From the NCBI GenBank assembly GCA_038532735.1, contig JBCBAC010000005.1, positions 1 through 64,000 of the forward strand: a DNA stretch of 64,000 nt, in the 5' to 3' direction. Of this stretch, positions 1 to 8,678 are shown piece after piece (position 1 is the stretch's first letter; every line of letters begins with the position of its first letter). The stretch comes from JAHTBL01 sp038532735. Lineage in GTDB: Bacteria; Pseudomonadota; Alphaproteobacteria; Rhodobacterales; Rhodobacteraceae. The notes under the pieces are model-generated. The model was not told where the DNA came from and made no database searches. It worked only from the letters and a program-made list of their open reading frames with translations. The translations under genes and the position numbers were made by a program.

Positions 1-27
1 GCCCTGCTGCCCTACGCCGTCAAGTAA
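1..27 (+). CDS. rpsR: 30S ribosomal protein S18, C-terminal end (partial)
   Basis: The first nine codons of the window read ALLPYAVK followed by TAA, which is the usual C-terminus of alphaproteobacterial bS18. The gene begins outside the window. It ends 11 bases before rplI, the standard rpsF-rpsR-rplI operon order. The call rests on the short tail plus the neighbour. Confidence 0.8.
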   Translation, partial: ALLPYAVK

Positions 28-38
28 GGAGAAAGCAC

Positions 39-683
39 ATGCAAGTTATCCTTCTCGAACGTGTGGCCAAGCTGGGCCAGATGGGCGAAGTCGTGGACGT
101 GAAGCCAGGCTACGCGCGCAACTACCTCCTGCCCCAGGGCAAGGCGCTGACGGCCTCCAAAGCCAATGTCGCCAACTTTGAAGACCAGAAGGCACAGCTC
201 GAAGCACAGAACCTTGAGACCAAGAAAGAAGCTGAGGCCATGGCCGACAAGCTCAACGGTCAACAGTTCATCGTGATTCGTCAGGCCTCCGACGCTGGTT
301 CGCTCTATGGCTCCGTCACCACCCGTGACGCCGCCGACGCCGCAACCGCCGATGGTTTCACCATCGAGCGCAAGCAAGTGGAACTGGCGAACCCGATCAA
401 AGAGCTCGGCATCCACGAGGTCTTCATCCGCCTGCACCCCGAGGTTGAAGCGACGATCGAACTGAACGTCGCCCGCTCAACCGAGGAAGCTGAACTGCAA
501 GCCTCCGGCAAGTCCATTCAGGAACTCGCCGCAGAAGCCGAAGCCGAAGCTGAATTTGAGATCGCTGAGCTCTTCGACGATATCGGCGGCGCCGCTCTCG
601 ACGATTTGGCCGAAGACGCCCCTGCCTCGGCAGAAGCAGTCGAAGCCGCAGAAAGCAACGACGAAGAAGAGCAGAAAGACTAA
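39..683 (+). CDS. rplI: 50S ribosomal protein L9 with acidic C-terminal extension
   Basis: Ribosomal protein bL9, which binds 23S rRNA at the base of the L1 stalk. The N-terminal signature MQVILLERVAKLGQMGEVV and the KPGYARNYLLPQGKA motif (about residues 22-36) are typical. It is 214 residues, longer than the roughly 150 of E. coli L9. The extra part, after about residue 150, is very rich in Glu, Asp and Ala and looks unstructured; such tails are common in Alphaproteobacteria. A good ribosome site (AAGGAG) precedes the ATG. It is the last gene of the rpsR-rplI unit, followed by a strong terminator. Confidence 0.97.
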   Translation: MQVILLERVAKLGQMGEVVDVKPGYARNYLLPQGKALTASKANVANFEDQKAQLEAQNLETKKEAEAMADKLNGQQFIVIRQASDAGSLYGSVTTRDAADAATADGFTIERKQVELANPIKELGIHEVFIRLHPEVEATIELNVARSTEEAELQASGKSIQELAAEAEAEAEFEIAELFDDIGGAALDDLAEDAPASAEAVEAAESNDEEEQKD

Positions 684-710
684 AGTTTTTCCGCCTCTCC
701 AAGCAAAGAA

Positions 711-737
711 AGCCGCGCCCTCGGGCGCGGCTTTTTT
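711..737 (+). terminator. Rho-independent terminator after rplI
   Basis: A nine-base-pair GC-rich stem (GCCGCGCCC / GGGCGCGGC) is followed by a run of six T. It lies 28 bases after the rplI stop and closes the ribosomal operon. Confidence 0.9.
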
Positions 738-772
738 AGTAGGGCATCAAGAACCGATAGCACGTTAGCCGA

Positions 773-1421
773 TCATCGGCCACTCACATCAACGATGCGG
801 CATTTATCCAAACTACGAGACTTCGCCCAATTGCGACCCGCATTCTTAAGCCCCGCAAGGGCATTCTGTACGCTCGCTTGACACTCCGCCAAAGCGCGAC
901 CACGCGCCTCGCTTTCTTCGGCAAAATCAAAAGCCCAACCATATTCGGCCGCGCCACTGATCGCAAAAGCACCAAACCGGCCTTGCTTTTGCTTCGCTTT
1001 GTACTTCTTTTCGAAGTCTTGCTTCGCATCTCCGCTCAAACCAAAAGCAGAATTAACAGTGTTCGCATGTTCTTTCGGTAGGATGACGGCATAGAGAACA
1101 CAATCCGGCGCCGCAGCTTCTGACACTTCAGAGCAGCCAAAAACGGCCGCCTGCTTGGCAACATCAAAATCATGGAAATTGTTTACAGCAAAGGAATTGT
1201 CGCTTTTGCGATCGAAGGCGAAAGCCCCAAAATATCCACCGCGACCATTTCGAGAACGCCACTGTCGAAAATGTGCTTTCACATCACCGCGCAGATCGTC
1301 CTTTGAGAACCTGAGAAGCTTCGCACCATCGCCAAAGGTCTTTACGTCCTGCGCGCTAGCGAGCGCCAGAAAGTAAGGCTACAAGAGCCGCAACCGCACT
1401 TATCAACATAAATCGTTTCAT
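773..1421 (-). pseudogene. Secreted DUF4189-like protein, reading frame broken in the signal peptide
   Basis: The intact part (GTG at 1282 down to 773, extendable in frame to about 1366) encodes a protein with two similar blocks, GYFGAFAFD and GRFGAFAIS, each followed by a spaced Ala-rich helix and a Cys; this resembles DUF4189-type secreted proteins. Upstream, an ATG at 1421 with a ribosome site (AAAGGG) starts a clean signal peptide, MKRFMLISAVAALVALLSG, but that frame stops at TAG about 20 codons in. The mature part (ALASAQDVKTFGDG) continues in another frame, joined near 1366. Removing one base there would give one normal secreted protein of about 215 residues. It is either a real frameshift or a sequencing error. 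No function can be named. Confidence 0.6.
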
Positions 1422-1578
1422 CAATTTCACCCTTTCAAATCAATACACAGCAGTAAGTTGGCAATCTCCATTGAGTGTCAAACGCAAGTTAACCACCTCT
1501 TAACAAAATCATCGCCTTAACACGATGTTCACCCTACACCCCTCCCCACGGCGGGGGCCTAAACTTGAGTGAACGACG

Positions 1579-2220
1579 ATGCGCTGCCTTTCCTATATCC
1601 CCCTTCTGCTGACCCTCGCCTTACCTGCACACGCCGCTGAAACCACCCTTGTTTTTGGGGTCTCTCAAAGCTGGGACAAGCATGAATTCGATGGCGAGAA
1701 CACCTCCCGCGTCGTCTCGTCCATCCATCATTCCCAACACGCACAGACAAATGCACTCAGTCTGCGCGTCGCACGCAGCACACAGCGTATGACAGTCGAA
1801 GCGGAAGGCCATATCGCAGCCCCCGTGGCGCTCGATGGCAAAACAGCGCGCACGGTTTGGGGCCAGCGCCTGGCCTACAAGGCCAAGCTGCAGACACGGC
1901 GCCTTGGGGCTAATCTCTGGGCACCCGTCGCCACCCGCCAAGACACCACCGTGTCGATTGGAGCCGGCGCCGGCCTGCGCCATACCTCCGGAGACATTTC
2001 AGGTCGCGGACTGGATCGCTCTATCGACGACACCGCGCCCTATGCGCTGCTCGGCGCGCGCGCGACCCACAAGATCAGCGCTCGCAAATCCGCTTTGATC
2101 GAGGCACGCTATGTCACCTCCCCTCCGATCCGCAGCGGGGCCGATGCCAGTGGCAGCCGTGTCGATCATGAAGTGGCAGGCCTTGAAGTCATCGTCGGCC
2201 TCTCGCTCACTCTCGACTAA
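1579..2220 (+). CDS. Secreted outer-membrane-like beta protein, unknown function
   Basis: 213 residues. A signal peptide ends at about ALPAHA-AE (residue 19/20). The rest is rich in alternating polar/hydrophobic stretches (for example TTLVFGVSQSW, TVSIGAGAGLRH, KSALIEARYV) and ends GLEVIVGLSLTLD, the pattern of an outer-membrane beta barrel whose last strand ends near the C-terminus. No enzyme motif is visible. It stands alone, 42 bases before the deaminase gene and on the same strand. I do not recognise the family. Confidence 0.65.
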   Translation: MRCLSYIPLLLTLALPAHAAETTLVFGVSQSWDKHEFDGENTSRVVSSIHHSQHAQTNALSLRVARSTQRMTVEAEGHIAAPVALDGKTARTVWGQRLAYKAKLQTRRLGANLWAPVATRQDTTVSIGAGAGLRHTSGDISGRGLDRSIDDTAPYALLGARATHKISARKSALIEARYVTSPPIRSGADASGSRVDHEVAGLEVIVGLSLTLD

Positions 2221-2262
2221 GCGCAGCGGCGCGCATACCCTGCCCCAAACAGGAGCGCGCCT

Positions 2263-3288
2263 ATGACCTCTCTCATCCATCAGCTGATCGACACCCTGCC
2301 CAAAGCCGAACTGCACCTTCATATCGAAGGCACGCTTGAGCCGGAGATGATGCTGACCCTTGCCAAGCGCAACAAAGTCGATCTGCCCTATGAGACCGCT
2401 GAAGATATTCGCGCGGCCTACCAATTCGACAACCTGCAGGATTTTCTGGATGTCTACTATCTCGGCATGTCCGTCCTGATCGAGGAACAGGATTTCCACG
2501 ATCTCACATGGGCTTATCTGACGAAGGTCCATGCAGACGGCCTAACCCATGCCGAGATATTCTTCGATCCCCAAGCCCATATAGAGCGTGGCGTGGCCTT
2601 CGAGACCGTGCTCGCCGGGATCACGTCTGCACTCGAACAAGCCCACAAAGAGCTTGGCATAACGTCCAAACTGATCATGTGCTTCTTGCGCCATCTCAGC
2701 GAAGAAGACGCCTTCGACACCCTCGCTTGCGCCTGCAAACACAAAGACCACATCTTTGCCGTCGGCCTCGACAGCTCTGAACAAGGCCACCCACCAGAGA
2801 AATTCGAACGCGTCTTCGCGGAGGCCCGCAAGCAGGGCTTCACCGCGGTCGCTCATGCAGGCGAGGAAGGCCCGCCCGCAAACGTGGCGAATTCACTGGA
2901 CCTTTTGGGCGTCTCCCGCGTGGATCACGGCAATTCCGCTTTGCAGGACGCAAACCTTACCCGCCGTCTTGCTCAGCAACAAACCCCACTCACGATGTGC
3001 CCAATCTCGAACCTGCGGCTGAAAGGCATTCCGAACCTCGCCGCATCCCCCGTCAAAAAGGCTCTGGATGCAAACCTTCTGGTCACCGTGAACTCCGACG
3101 ACCCCAGCTATTTCGGCGGTTATCTGAACGATAATTACCGCGCCGTGGCAGACAATCTGGGCCTAAGCGAGAAAGACATTGTCACACTCGCCCGCAACAG
3201 TTTCAAAGCGTCTTTCATGGCCGATACTGACAAACAAGAAGCCCTTGACCGGATTGACACCCAGATTGACCGGCTGCGCCCCGCGTAG
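2263..3288 (+). CDS. Adenine/adenosine deaminase (amidohydrolase superfamily)
   Basis: Zinc-dependent hydrolytic deaminase of purine salvage. The metal ligands are seen in ELHLHIEGT (H18, H20), in VAHAGEEGPP and in VNSDDPSYFGGY; the catalytic VDHG motif is also present. The total of 341 residues is normal. The details (SLIHQLIDTLPKAELHLHIEG start, AVGLDSSEQGHPPEKF, MCPISNLRLKG) are those of the bacterial adenine deaminase branch characterised in Pseudomonas rather than of E. coli Add, so adenine may be the true substrate although most databases would label it adenosine deaminase (add). Ribosome site AGGAG lies upstream of the ATG. It converges with the CBS gene, only 9 bases away. Confidence 0.85.
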   Translation: MTSLIHQLIDTLPKAELHLHIEGTLEPEMMLTLAKRNKVDLPYETAEDIRAAYQFDNLQDFLDVYYLGMSVLIEEQDFHDLTWAYLTKVHADGLTHAEIFFDPQAHIERGVAFETVLAGITSALEQAHKELGITSKLIMCFLRHLSEEDAFDTLACACKHKDHIFAVGLDSSEQGHPPEKFERVFAEARKQGFTAVAHAGEEGPPANVANSLDLLGVSRVDHGNSALQDANLTRRLAQQQTPLTMCPISNLRLKGIPNLAASPVKKALDANLLVTVNSDDPSYFGGYLNDNYRAVADNLGLSEKDIVTLARNSFKASFMADTDKQEALDRIDTQIDRLRPA

Positions 3289-3297
3289 CGAAACTGG

Positions 3298-3840
3298 CTA
3301 CATCACCACGCCAATGACGATCACCATCAGTACCGAGTAAACGGCCACCCCGCCGCCAATGAGGAACAGCGGCCAGTTCTTCGTGACCGTCGCCGTCGCA
3401 ATGGATTTCATCTGATACATAAGATCCGGCCACGTGTAGGAGACAAAGTCGCCTTGCGTGAAAACCGCCTTGATGCGGTCGTCGTCATCAATCACAGGTA
3501 AGCGACGAAACCGCTCGTTCGACATGATCCTCAGCCAATCAATCATGTCATCCGTCTCGCGCGCCAGCCGGGGATTGCGCGTCATGATATCGGCCAGCGT
3601 CGTCTTGCTCGCGTCCAAATTCTTGGCAACCAGCTTGTTCATGACGTCCCGCTCCGTGACGACGCCAATCACTTTCTGCGCCTCATCTACCACGATCACT
3701 GAGCCATAATTCTTGTCTGACATCTGCGAAACCGCCTCAAACACGGTCATCTCTTCCGATCCCGTGAGGGGCTGCAGCTTGGACTTATATTCCGGGCGAT
3801 CCATCAAACGGTTGCCCGCGCGTTGCGCTCTCTCTGGCAT
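3298..3840 (-). CDS. CBS-domain protein with C-terminal membrane anchor
   Basis: 180 residues containing two CBS motifs in tandem (about residues 25-80 and 90-145), a fold that usually binds adenine nucleotides and senses energy state. Landmarks are VIGVVTERDVMNKLV and LPVIDDDDRIKAVFTQGD. The C-terminus (about 158-180) is a single hydrophobic helix, LFLIGGGVAVYSVLMVIVIG, so the CBS pair is probably held at the inner membrane. It is the last gene of a leftward group after fadD and the BASS transporter, 81 bases downstream of the latter. The target protein is unknown. An internal ATG (residue 13) is an alternative start. Confidence 0.85.
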   Translation of the reverse strand: MPERAQRAGNRLMDRPEYKSKLQPLTGSEEMTVFEAVSQMSDKNYGSVIVVDEAQKVIGVVTERDVMNKLVAKNLDASKTTLADIMTRNPRLARETDDMIDWLRIMSNERFRRLPVIDDDDRIKAVFTQGDFVSYTWPDLMYQMKSIATATVTKNWPLFLIGGGVAVYSVLMVIVIGVVM

Positions 3841-3921
3841 GGCTCCGACATCCTTTGGTCAGTGTTCTACCAGAAGACCTAGCCTCAATCCGTATCAAAG
3901 CCAGAAAGCGCAGCGGCCGCG

Positions 3922-4803
3922 CTACAGCAACCCGTCCGGCATCGCTTGTTCTGCCGCCGTATTGACCCGCCGGAAATAGAAGGTCACTAGCGTCGACACG
4001 ATCACGATGAACAGCGAATACAGCACGGGCACGGCCATAATTGCCTGCGCTTCGGTCCCGGCAAAGGTAAATGCGATAATCGCAATCGCCAGCGGGCCAT
4101 TCTGAATACCTGTCTCCAACGCCACCGTGCGCGCATTGCGTGGATGCAGCTTCAGCGCCCGTGCGAAATTATAGCCGATGGTAATGCCGACCAGTCCCAA
4201 CGCGATGGAGGCAAAATACGTCGCCCATGTGGTCTCCATCAGGAAACCCCAGTTACGCGGGATCCAAGACACGATCAGAAACAGGATGAAGAACACCGCC
4301 AACATAGAGCCCATGAACTCTGTCACAGCGCCCACATTCGCATTCCACTTGCGCAGCACCATTCCAATCCCAACCGGCACCAATAGCAAGACGAGCGTCG
4401 CGATGATGTTTTCGCGCGGGATCTCCAGATCAAGCGCCCCGGCATAAAGGACCAGCACAATGGGGATCAGGATCACGCCAAATACCGTCGAAGTCACCGT
4501 CATCAGTACCGACAGCGCAAGGTTCCCTTTGGAGAAATACGTGAAGATATTCGATGTCGTTCCCCCCGGCATGCACGCCATGATCAGAATGCCCACCTTG
4601 ATCGTGTCAGAAACCGGCAGACTGATCGCCAAAAGGAAACCCAAAAGCGGCATGAATCCGTATTGTGACACGACACCAATCGCCAATCCGTAGGGGCGCT
4701 TTAAAGCAAGTACGAAATCACGCGGTGTCAAAGATGCGCCCATCCCAAGCATGATCACGAAGATCATGAGCGCCAGAATGGCTTGTTCCAAAGGTCCGAC
4801 CAT
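3922..4803 (-). CDS. Bile acid:sodium symporter (BASS) family transporter
   Basis: 293-residue inner-membrane protein with about nine hydrophobic segments. The family is recognised from MLGMGASLTPRDF near the N-terminus, from MACMPGGTTSNIFTYFSKGN (the crossover motif lining the sodium sites) and from ALETGIQNGPLAIAI. BASS proteins couple sodium entry to uptake of organic acids; substrates of bacterial members range from bile acids to 2-oxo acids. It lies 30 bases downstream of fadD on the same strand, so a carboxylic acid that is then CoA-activated by FadD is a reasonable but untested guess. Confidence 0.9.
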   Translation of the reverse strand: MVGPLEQAILALMIFVIMLGMGASLTPRDFVLALKRPYGLAIGVVSQYGFMPLLGFLLAISLPVSDTIKVGILIMACMPGGTTSNIFTYFSKGNLALSVLMTVTSTVFGVILIPIVLVLYAGALDLEIPRENIIATLVLLLVPVGIGMVLRKWNANVGAVTEFMGSMLAVFFILFLIVSWIPRNWGFLMETTWATYFASIALGLVGITIGYNFARALKLHPRNARTVALETGIQNGPLAIAIIAFTFAGTEAQAIMAVPVLYSLFIVIVSTLVTFYFRRVNTAAEQAMPDGLL

Positions 4804-4833
4804 CAGGGTCCCTTTCTAGATTAAGAGACGGCC

Positions 4834-6555
4834 CTAAGCCGCTGATTCCGTTTCGATCTCTTCTGCGCGCAGATCCTTACGCAGGATCTTCCCGACATTG
4901 GATTTCGGCAAGTCTTCCCGAATCTCAACGATCTTTGGGACCTTGTAATTCGTCAGATGCTCTTTGCAGAACGCGCGAATGTCCTCTCGTGACAGACCGT
5001 CATCATGCAGCACGACAAACGCCTTGATCTTCTCGCCCGCCGCCGCGTCAGGCACGCCAATCACAGCCGCTTCCGAGACGCCAGGATGCCGGGTCAGACA
5101 ATCCTCGATCTCGTTTGGATAGACGTTGAAGCCTGAGACAAGGATCATGTCTTTCTTGCGATCCACGATGCGGAAGTACCCATCCGGGTCCATTACGCCG
5201 ATATCGCCGGTCAGCAACCACCCACCGCGCATGGTTTTGGCGGTCTCATCCGGGCGGTTCCAGTACCCCTTCATGATCTGCGGACCAGAAGCAGCCAGTT
5301 CGCCTGTCTCCCCTTGCGGCACAGGCGTGCCGTCCTCATCGACGCACGCCAAATAGGTGGAGGGCAGTGGGATTCCGATCGACCCTGCGCGTGTCTTACC
5401 AAGCGGGTTGAACGTCAGCACCGGAGAGCTTTCCGTCAGCCCATACCCTTCCAGCACCGGCTTGCCCGTCACCTCTTCCCAGCGTTTGGCAACCGAGCTT
5501 TGCAGGGCCATCCCGCCCGCCGAGGCGAATTTCAGGTCCTTCGGCGGCGTGTCCAGAAACCAGATCTCATTGGACAGACCATTAAAGAGCGTATTCACCC
5601 CGCTCATCCATGTGATGTTGTAGTTCTCAAACGCTCGTTTGAGATTGCTAAGCGGTCTGGGATTGGGGATCAGAATGTTCCGCGCACCCAGCCAATAAAA
5701 GCCCAGCAGGTTCACGGTAAAGGCAAAGATGTGATACATCGGCAAGGCGGTCAGTGCGACTTCCTTGCCTTTCTCCACGCCCGAAATCAGCTCCATCACC
5801 TGTTCCATATTGGTGATCAGGTTTGCGTGGCTCAACATCGCCCCTTTGGAGACACCCGTCGTGCCGCCTGTATATTGCAAACAAGCGACATCATCCGGCG
5901 ACACTTCGCTGCGGTATGTCTCGACCGTGATGCTTTTCTCGGTGCGCGTCGCGCGGCCTGAAGCAATCGCCTCCGGCAAACGAATATGTGGCAGGTCAAT
6001 GGGATGCAGCGTCTTGTCCCAGTATTTTTGAACCAGCCGGACAATCCCGCGCGGCGCGGCGGGTAGAAACTCGGCCACTTGCGTCACGATAATATTGGGG
6101 ATCGGGTGCCCCTTGATCGCACCGGGCAGCTTGTCGGCAAACATATCGACGATAATCAGCGCGTTGGGCTCAGCATCGGCGAACTGGCTTGCCATCTCCT
6201 CGGCCGTGTAAAGCGGGTTCACGTTCACCAGAATGCATCCCGCCTTCATCACCGCAAAAGCCGCCACCGGAAAGGACAACCCGTTGGGCACCTGCAACGC
6301 CACGCGGTCCCCCTTTGCCAGACCCGCCGTCTCGCGCAGATAAACCGCAAGCGCATCCGACATCTCATCCACCTGCGCAAAGCTCAGCGTGCCATTCATG
6401 CCGTTGGGTAGACAGGCCGTAAAGGCGGGCGCTTTGTCATAAAGATGTGCAGTCGCACTGACCAGATCACCCACCGTGCGGTAAGGCGTTTCGGTGATAT
6501 CCTTGCGCACAGACGGGCCGTAAAAGGCCGTCCATGGACGTTCGGTGTCTGTCAT
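4834..6555 (-). CDS. fadD: Long-chain fatty acid--CoA ligase
   Basis: Acyl-adenylate-forming enzyme that activates fatty acids with ATP and CoA for beta-oxidation. 573 residues, the usual length. The AMP-binding P-loop is YTGGTTGVSKG (residues 228-238); other landmarks are GYGLTESSPV, the hinge DRKKDMILVSGFNVYPNEIE, and the C-terminal catalytic lysine in KSNVGKILRKDLR. It is the first gene of a leftward group with a BASS transporter and a CBS protein. The 219-base gap to the small gene at 6775 contains its promoter, but I cannot pick it confidently. Confidence 0.95.
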   Translation of the reverse strand: MTDTERPWTAFYGPSVRKDITETPYRTVGDLVSATAHLYDKAPAFTACLPNGMNGTLSFAQVDEMSDALAVYLRETAGLAKGDRVALQVPNGLSFPVAAFAVMKAGCILVNVNPLYTAEEMASQFADAEPNALIIVDMFADKLPGAIKGHPIPNIIVTQVAEFLPAAPRGIVRLVQKYWDKTLHPIDLPHIRLPEAIASGRATRTEKSITVETYRSEVSPDDVACLQYTGGTTGVSKGAMLSHANLITNMEQVMELISGVEKGKEVALTALPMYHIFAFTVNLLGFYWLGARNILIPNPRPLSNLKRAFENYNITWMSGVNTLFNGLSNEIWFLDTPPKDLKFASAGGMALQSSVAKRWEEVTGKPVLEGYGLTESSPVLTFNPLGKTRAGSIGIPLPSTYLACVDEDGTPVPQGETGELAASGPQIMKGYWNRPDETAKTMRGGWLLTGDIGVMDPDGYFRIVDRKKDMILVSGFNVYPNEIEDCLTRHPGVSEAAVIGVPDAAAGEKIKAFVVLHDDGLSREDIRAFCKEHLTNYKVPKIVEIREDLPKSNVGKILRKDLRAEEIETESAA

Positions 6556-6774
6556 ATGTCCTCCCCTTCGCCTTACGGCGTACGTCTTTTGACGTTTGCT
6601 GTATCAAAGAGCGGCGCGCTCCGTTTGGCAATCCCTTAGCTAGAGGATGCCGTAACGTCTCTAACACAAACAGTGTTGGAGCGCTTTCACCGGCGCTGGT
6701 CACACCCCGGTCTCAGTTTAGACAAGAATGATCGCTATCAAGAAGCCGCAAAACATCTGGAGAGGAAAAACCAA

Positions 6775-6882
6775 ATGGAAAATCTACTGTCGAACCCAAT
6801 CGCCATTGGCGCATTTCTTTGCGGCGTCGCAGCAATCTTTATCGTCGTGCGACGCACGCTGAACAAAAACAAAGACAGTTGA
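6775..6882 (+). CDS. Small single-pass membrane protein (35 aa)
   Basis: MENLLSNPIAIGAFLCGVAA starts a 35-residue protein with one transmembrane helix (about residues 8-25) and a positively charged tail, RRTLNKNKDS, predicting an N-out, C-in orientation. The ATG has a good ribosome site (GGAGAGG, spacing about 10). A longer in-frame reading from 6673 lacks a ribosome site and is rejected. A bidirectional terminator follows. The family is not recognised. Confidence 0.6.
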   Translation: MENLLSNPIAIGAFLCGVAAIFIVVRRTLNKNKDS

Positions 6883-6930
6883 GGAAAAGGCAACTGCCAG
6901 CCCGCTCTGACACCTAATTAAAGAACCGAA

Positions 6931-6958
6931 AAAGGCCGCACCCTGCGGCGCGGCCTTT
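6931..6958. terminator. Bidirectional rho-independent terminator
   Basis: AAAGGCCGC pairs with GCGGCCTTT around a 10-base loop. The A-run on one side and T-run on the other let it serve both the 35-aa gene (+) and trigger factor (-), which converge here. Confidence 0.85.
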
Positions 6959-6982
6959 CCCGGTTCGACTTGATGAGAAGAC

Positions 6983-8314
6983 TTATTCGTCTTCCAACGC
7001 CTCGACGGCTTTTTGCAGATCGTCTTTGGAGACCTCTTTCTCCTTCACAGTCGCGCCTTCAGCGATGTGATCGACAACCTTGTCCTCGAAGATCGGCGCA
7101 CGCATCTGCTGCTGCATCTGCTGGTTCTGCTGCACAAACTCAAAGAACTGACGTTCCTGACCGGGATATTGACGCGCCTGGTTCATGATTGCTTGCGTCA
7201 TCTCGGCATCGGTCACCTCGATCTCAGCCTTGCGGCCCACTTCGGCCAACAGAAGGCCCAGACGCACGCGGCGTTCAGCCAGCGTCTTGTGCTCATCGGT
7301 CGGCTTGATCTCCGGGTGGTCGTGGCCCTCAACTTCGGGGTTTTCCTCGTGCCACAGCTGGTGGGCAATCTGGTTGGCTTCCGCCTCAACCAAGGACGGC
7401 GGCAGCTCAAACTGCACCTGCTCGTCAAGCTGATCCAATAGACCACGCTTCATGACTGCACGGGCAGCACCGGCATATTCGGCTTCCAGACGCTCGCTGA
7501 TCTGCCCTTTCAAAGCAGCCAGATCCTCGGCGCCAAACTTCGTGGCCAGCTCATCATTGATCTCAGCGGCAACAGGCTCTTTGACGTTCTTGATCGTACA
7601 GTCAAAGACAGCTTCCTTACCGGCCAGATGCTCTGCGCCGTAATCGTCGGGGAAGTTGACTGTCACGGCCTTCTCTTCACCGGCCTTCACGCCGACCAGC
7701 TGCTCTTCAAAGCCCGGAATGAAACTGTTTGAACCCAAAACCAACGGATAATCCTCGGCAGAGCCGCCCTCGAACAGCTCACCATCTACTTTGCCCGCGA
7801 AATCCATGACGACCTGATCGCCGTCCTTCGCTTTGGAGCCTTTCTTGCGATCCTTGAAATCCTGCGCCGTCTCGGCGAGGTTCCCAAGGGCTTCGTCCAC
7901 AGACGCGTCATCAGCCTTCACCACCAGCTTTTCCAGCTTGAGCTTCTTCAGCTCAATTTCGGGAATTTCCGGCAGCGCCTCGTAAGACATCGACACTTCT
8001 ACGTCGTCGCCTTCTTTCCAGTCCTCGTTGGTCATCTTGACCTCGGGCTGCATCGCAGGGCGGTCGCCGCTGTCCTCGAAGTGCTTGTTCATCGCACCGT
8101 CTATGGTCTCCTGCATCGCCTCACCCAGAACCCGCTGACCGAACTGCTTTTTCAAAAGCGCCATCGGCACCTTGCCCTTGCGGAAGCCCTTCATCTCAAC
8201 TTCGGGCTGCGCTTCAAGCAGCTTCTCATTCACCTTTTCGTCCAGCTCAGCAGCTGTGACAGTGATGGCGTAGCCGCGCTTGAGGCCTTCGTTCAGGGTC
8301 TCAGTGACCTGCAT
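6983..8314 (-). CDS. tig: Trigger factor, ribosome-associated chaperone
   Basis: 443 residues. The N-terminal ribosome-binding domain has the signature GFRKGKVPMALLKKQFG (about residues 43-59). The middle FKBP-type prolyl isomerase domain covers about 160-245 (GDQVVMDFAGKVDGELFEGG, FIPGFEEQLVGVKAGEEK). A helical C-terminal chaperone domain follows, ending in an acidic tail. It acts on nascent chains at the ribosome exit. It is transcribed alone, with tRNA-Leu 21 bases upstream on the same strand. Confidence 0.97.
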   Translation of the reverse strand: MQVTETLNEGLKRGYAITVTAAELDEKVNEKLLEAQPEVEMKGFRKGKVPMALLKKQFGQRVLGEAMQETIDGAMNKHFEDSGDRPAMQPEVKMTNEDWKEGDDVEVSMSYEALPEIPEIELKKLKLEKLVVKADDASVDEALGNLAETAQDFKDRKKGSKAKDGDQVVMDFAGKVDGELFEGGSAEDYPLVLGSNSFIPGFEEQLVGVKAGEEKAVTVNFPDDYGAEHLAGKEAVFDCTIKNVKEPVAAEINDELATKFGAEDLAALKGQISERLEAEYAGAARAVMKRGLLDQLDEQVQFELPPSLVEAEANQIAHQLWHEENPEVEGHDHPEIKPTDEHKTLAERRVRLGLLLAEVGRKAEIEVTDAEMTQAIMNQARQYPGQERQFFEFVQQNQQMQQQMRAPIFEDKVVDHIAEGATVKEKEVSKDDLQKAVEALEDE

Positions 8315-8335
8315 TTGCTTTCCTTTTCATCCCTT

Positions 8336-8420
8336 TGGTGCGGGTGGAGGGACTTGAACCCCCACGCCTCGCGGCGCCAGAACCTAAATCTGGTGCGTCT
8401 ACCAATTCCGCCACACCCGC
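8336..8420 (-). tRNA. tRNA-Leu (anticodon UAG)
   Basis: On the minus strand the sequence starts GCGGGTGTGGCGGAATTGG and folds into a complete cloverleaf: acceptor GCGGGTG / CACCCGC, anticodon stem CCAGA / TCTGG with loop TTTAGGT (anticodon TAG), a long class II variable arm (GCGCCGCGAGGCGT) and T-arm GGGGGTTCAAGTCCCTCC. The 3' CCA is encoded (8336-8338). It reads CUA and related leucine codons. Confidence 0.96.
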
Positions 8421-8678
8421 AAAAACCTGAAACGAGGCCACCGACAGGCGGCCCCGAATTTCAGCGCGTCCTAGCAAAGCCTTTCACAGGATGCGAGCGG
8501 AAAATCACGCCAAATATGGTGTTTTGCGGCGCGTCATCGCTGTTTGGATTGAGGCAAAAAGGACTCATTATCGTCAAATGCCCCTGAATGGTGCCAAAAA
8601 AGGCACGACAGTAACCCTTTGTTGCCATATTCTGGCGCACAAATGAGGCAGTTATCATAGCTAGAGCGGAAAATCGCC

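Noticed and set aside
8591..8606. GTGCC-AAAAAA-GGCAC inverted repeat between tRNA-Leu and the Hint gene
   Set aside because: Only five pairs and a six-base loop, no T-run and no supporting context; too weak for a call.
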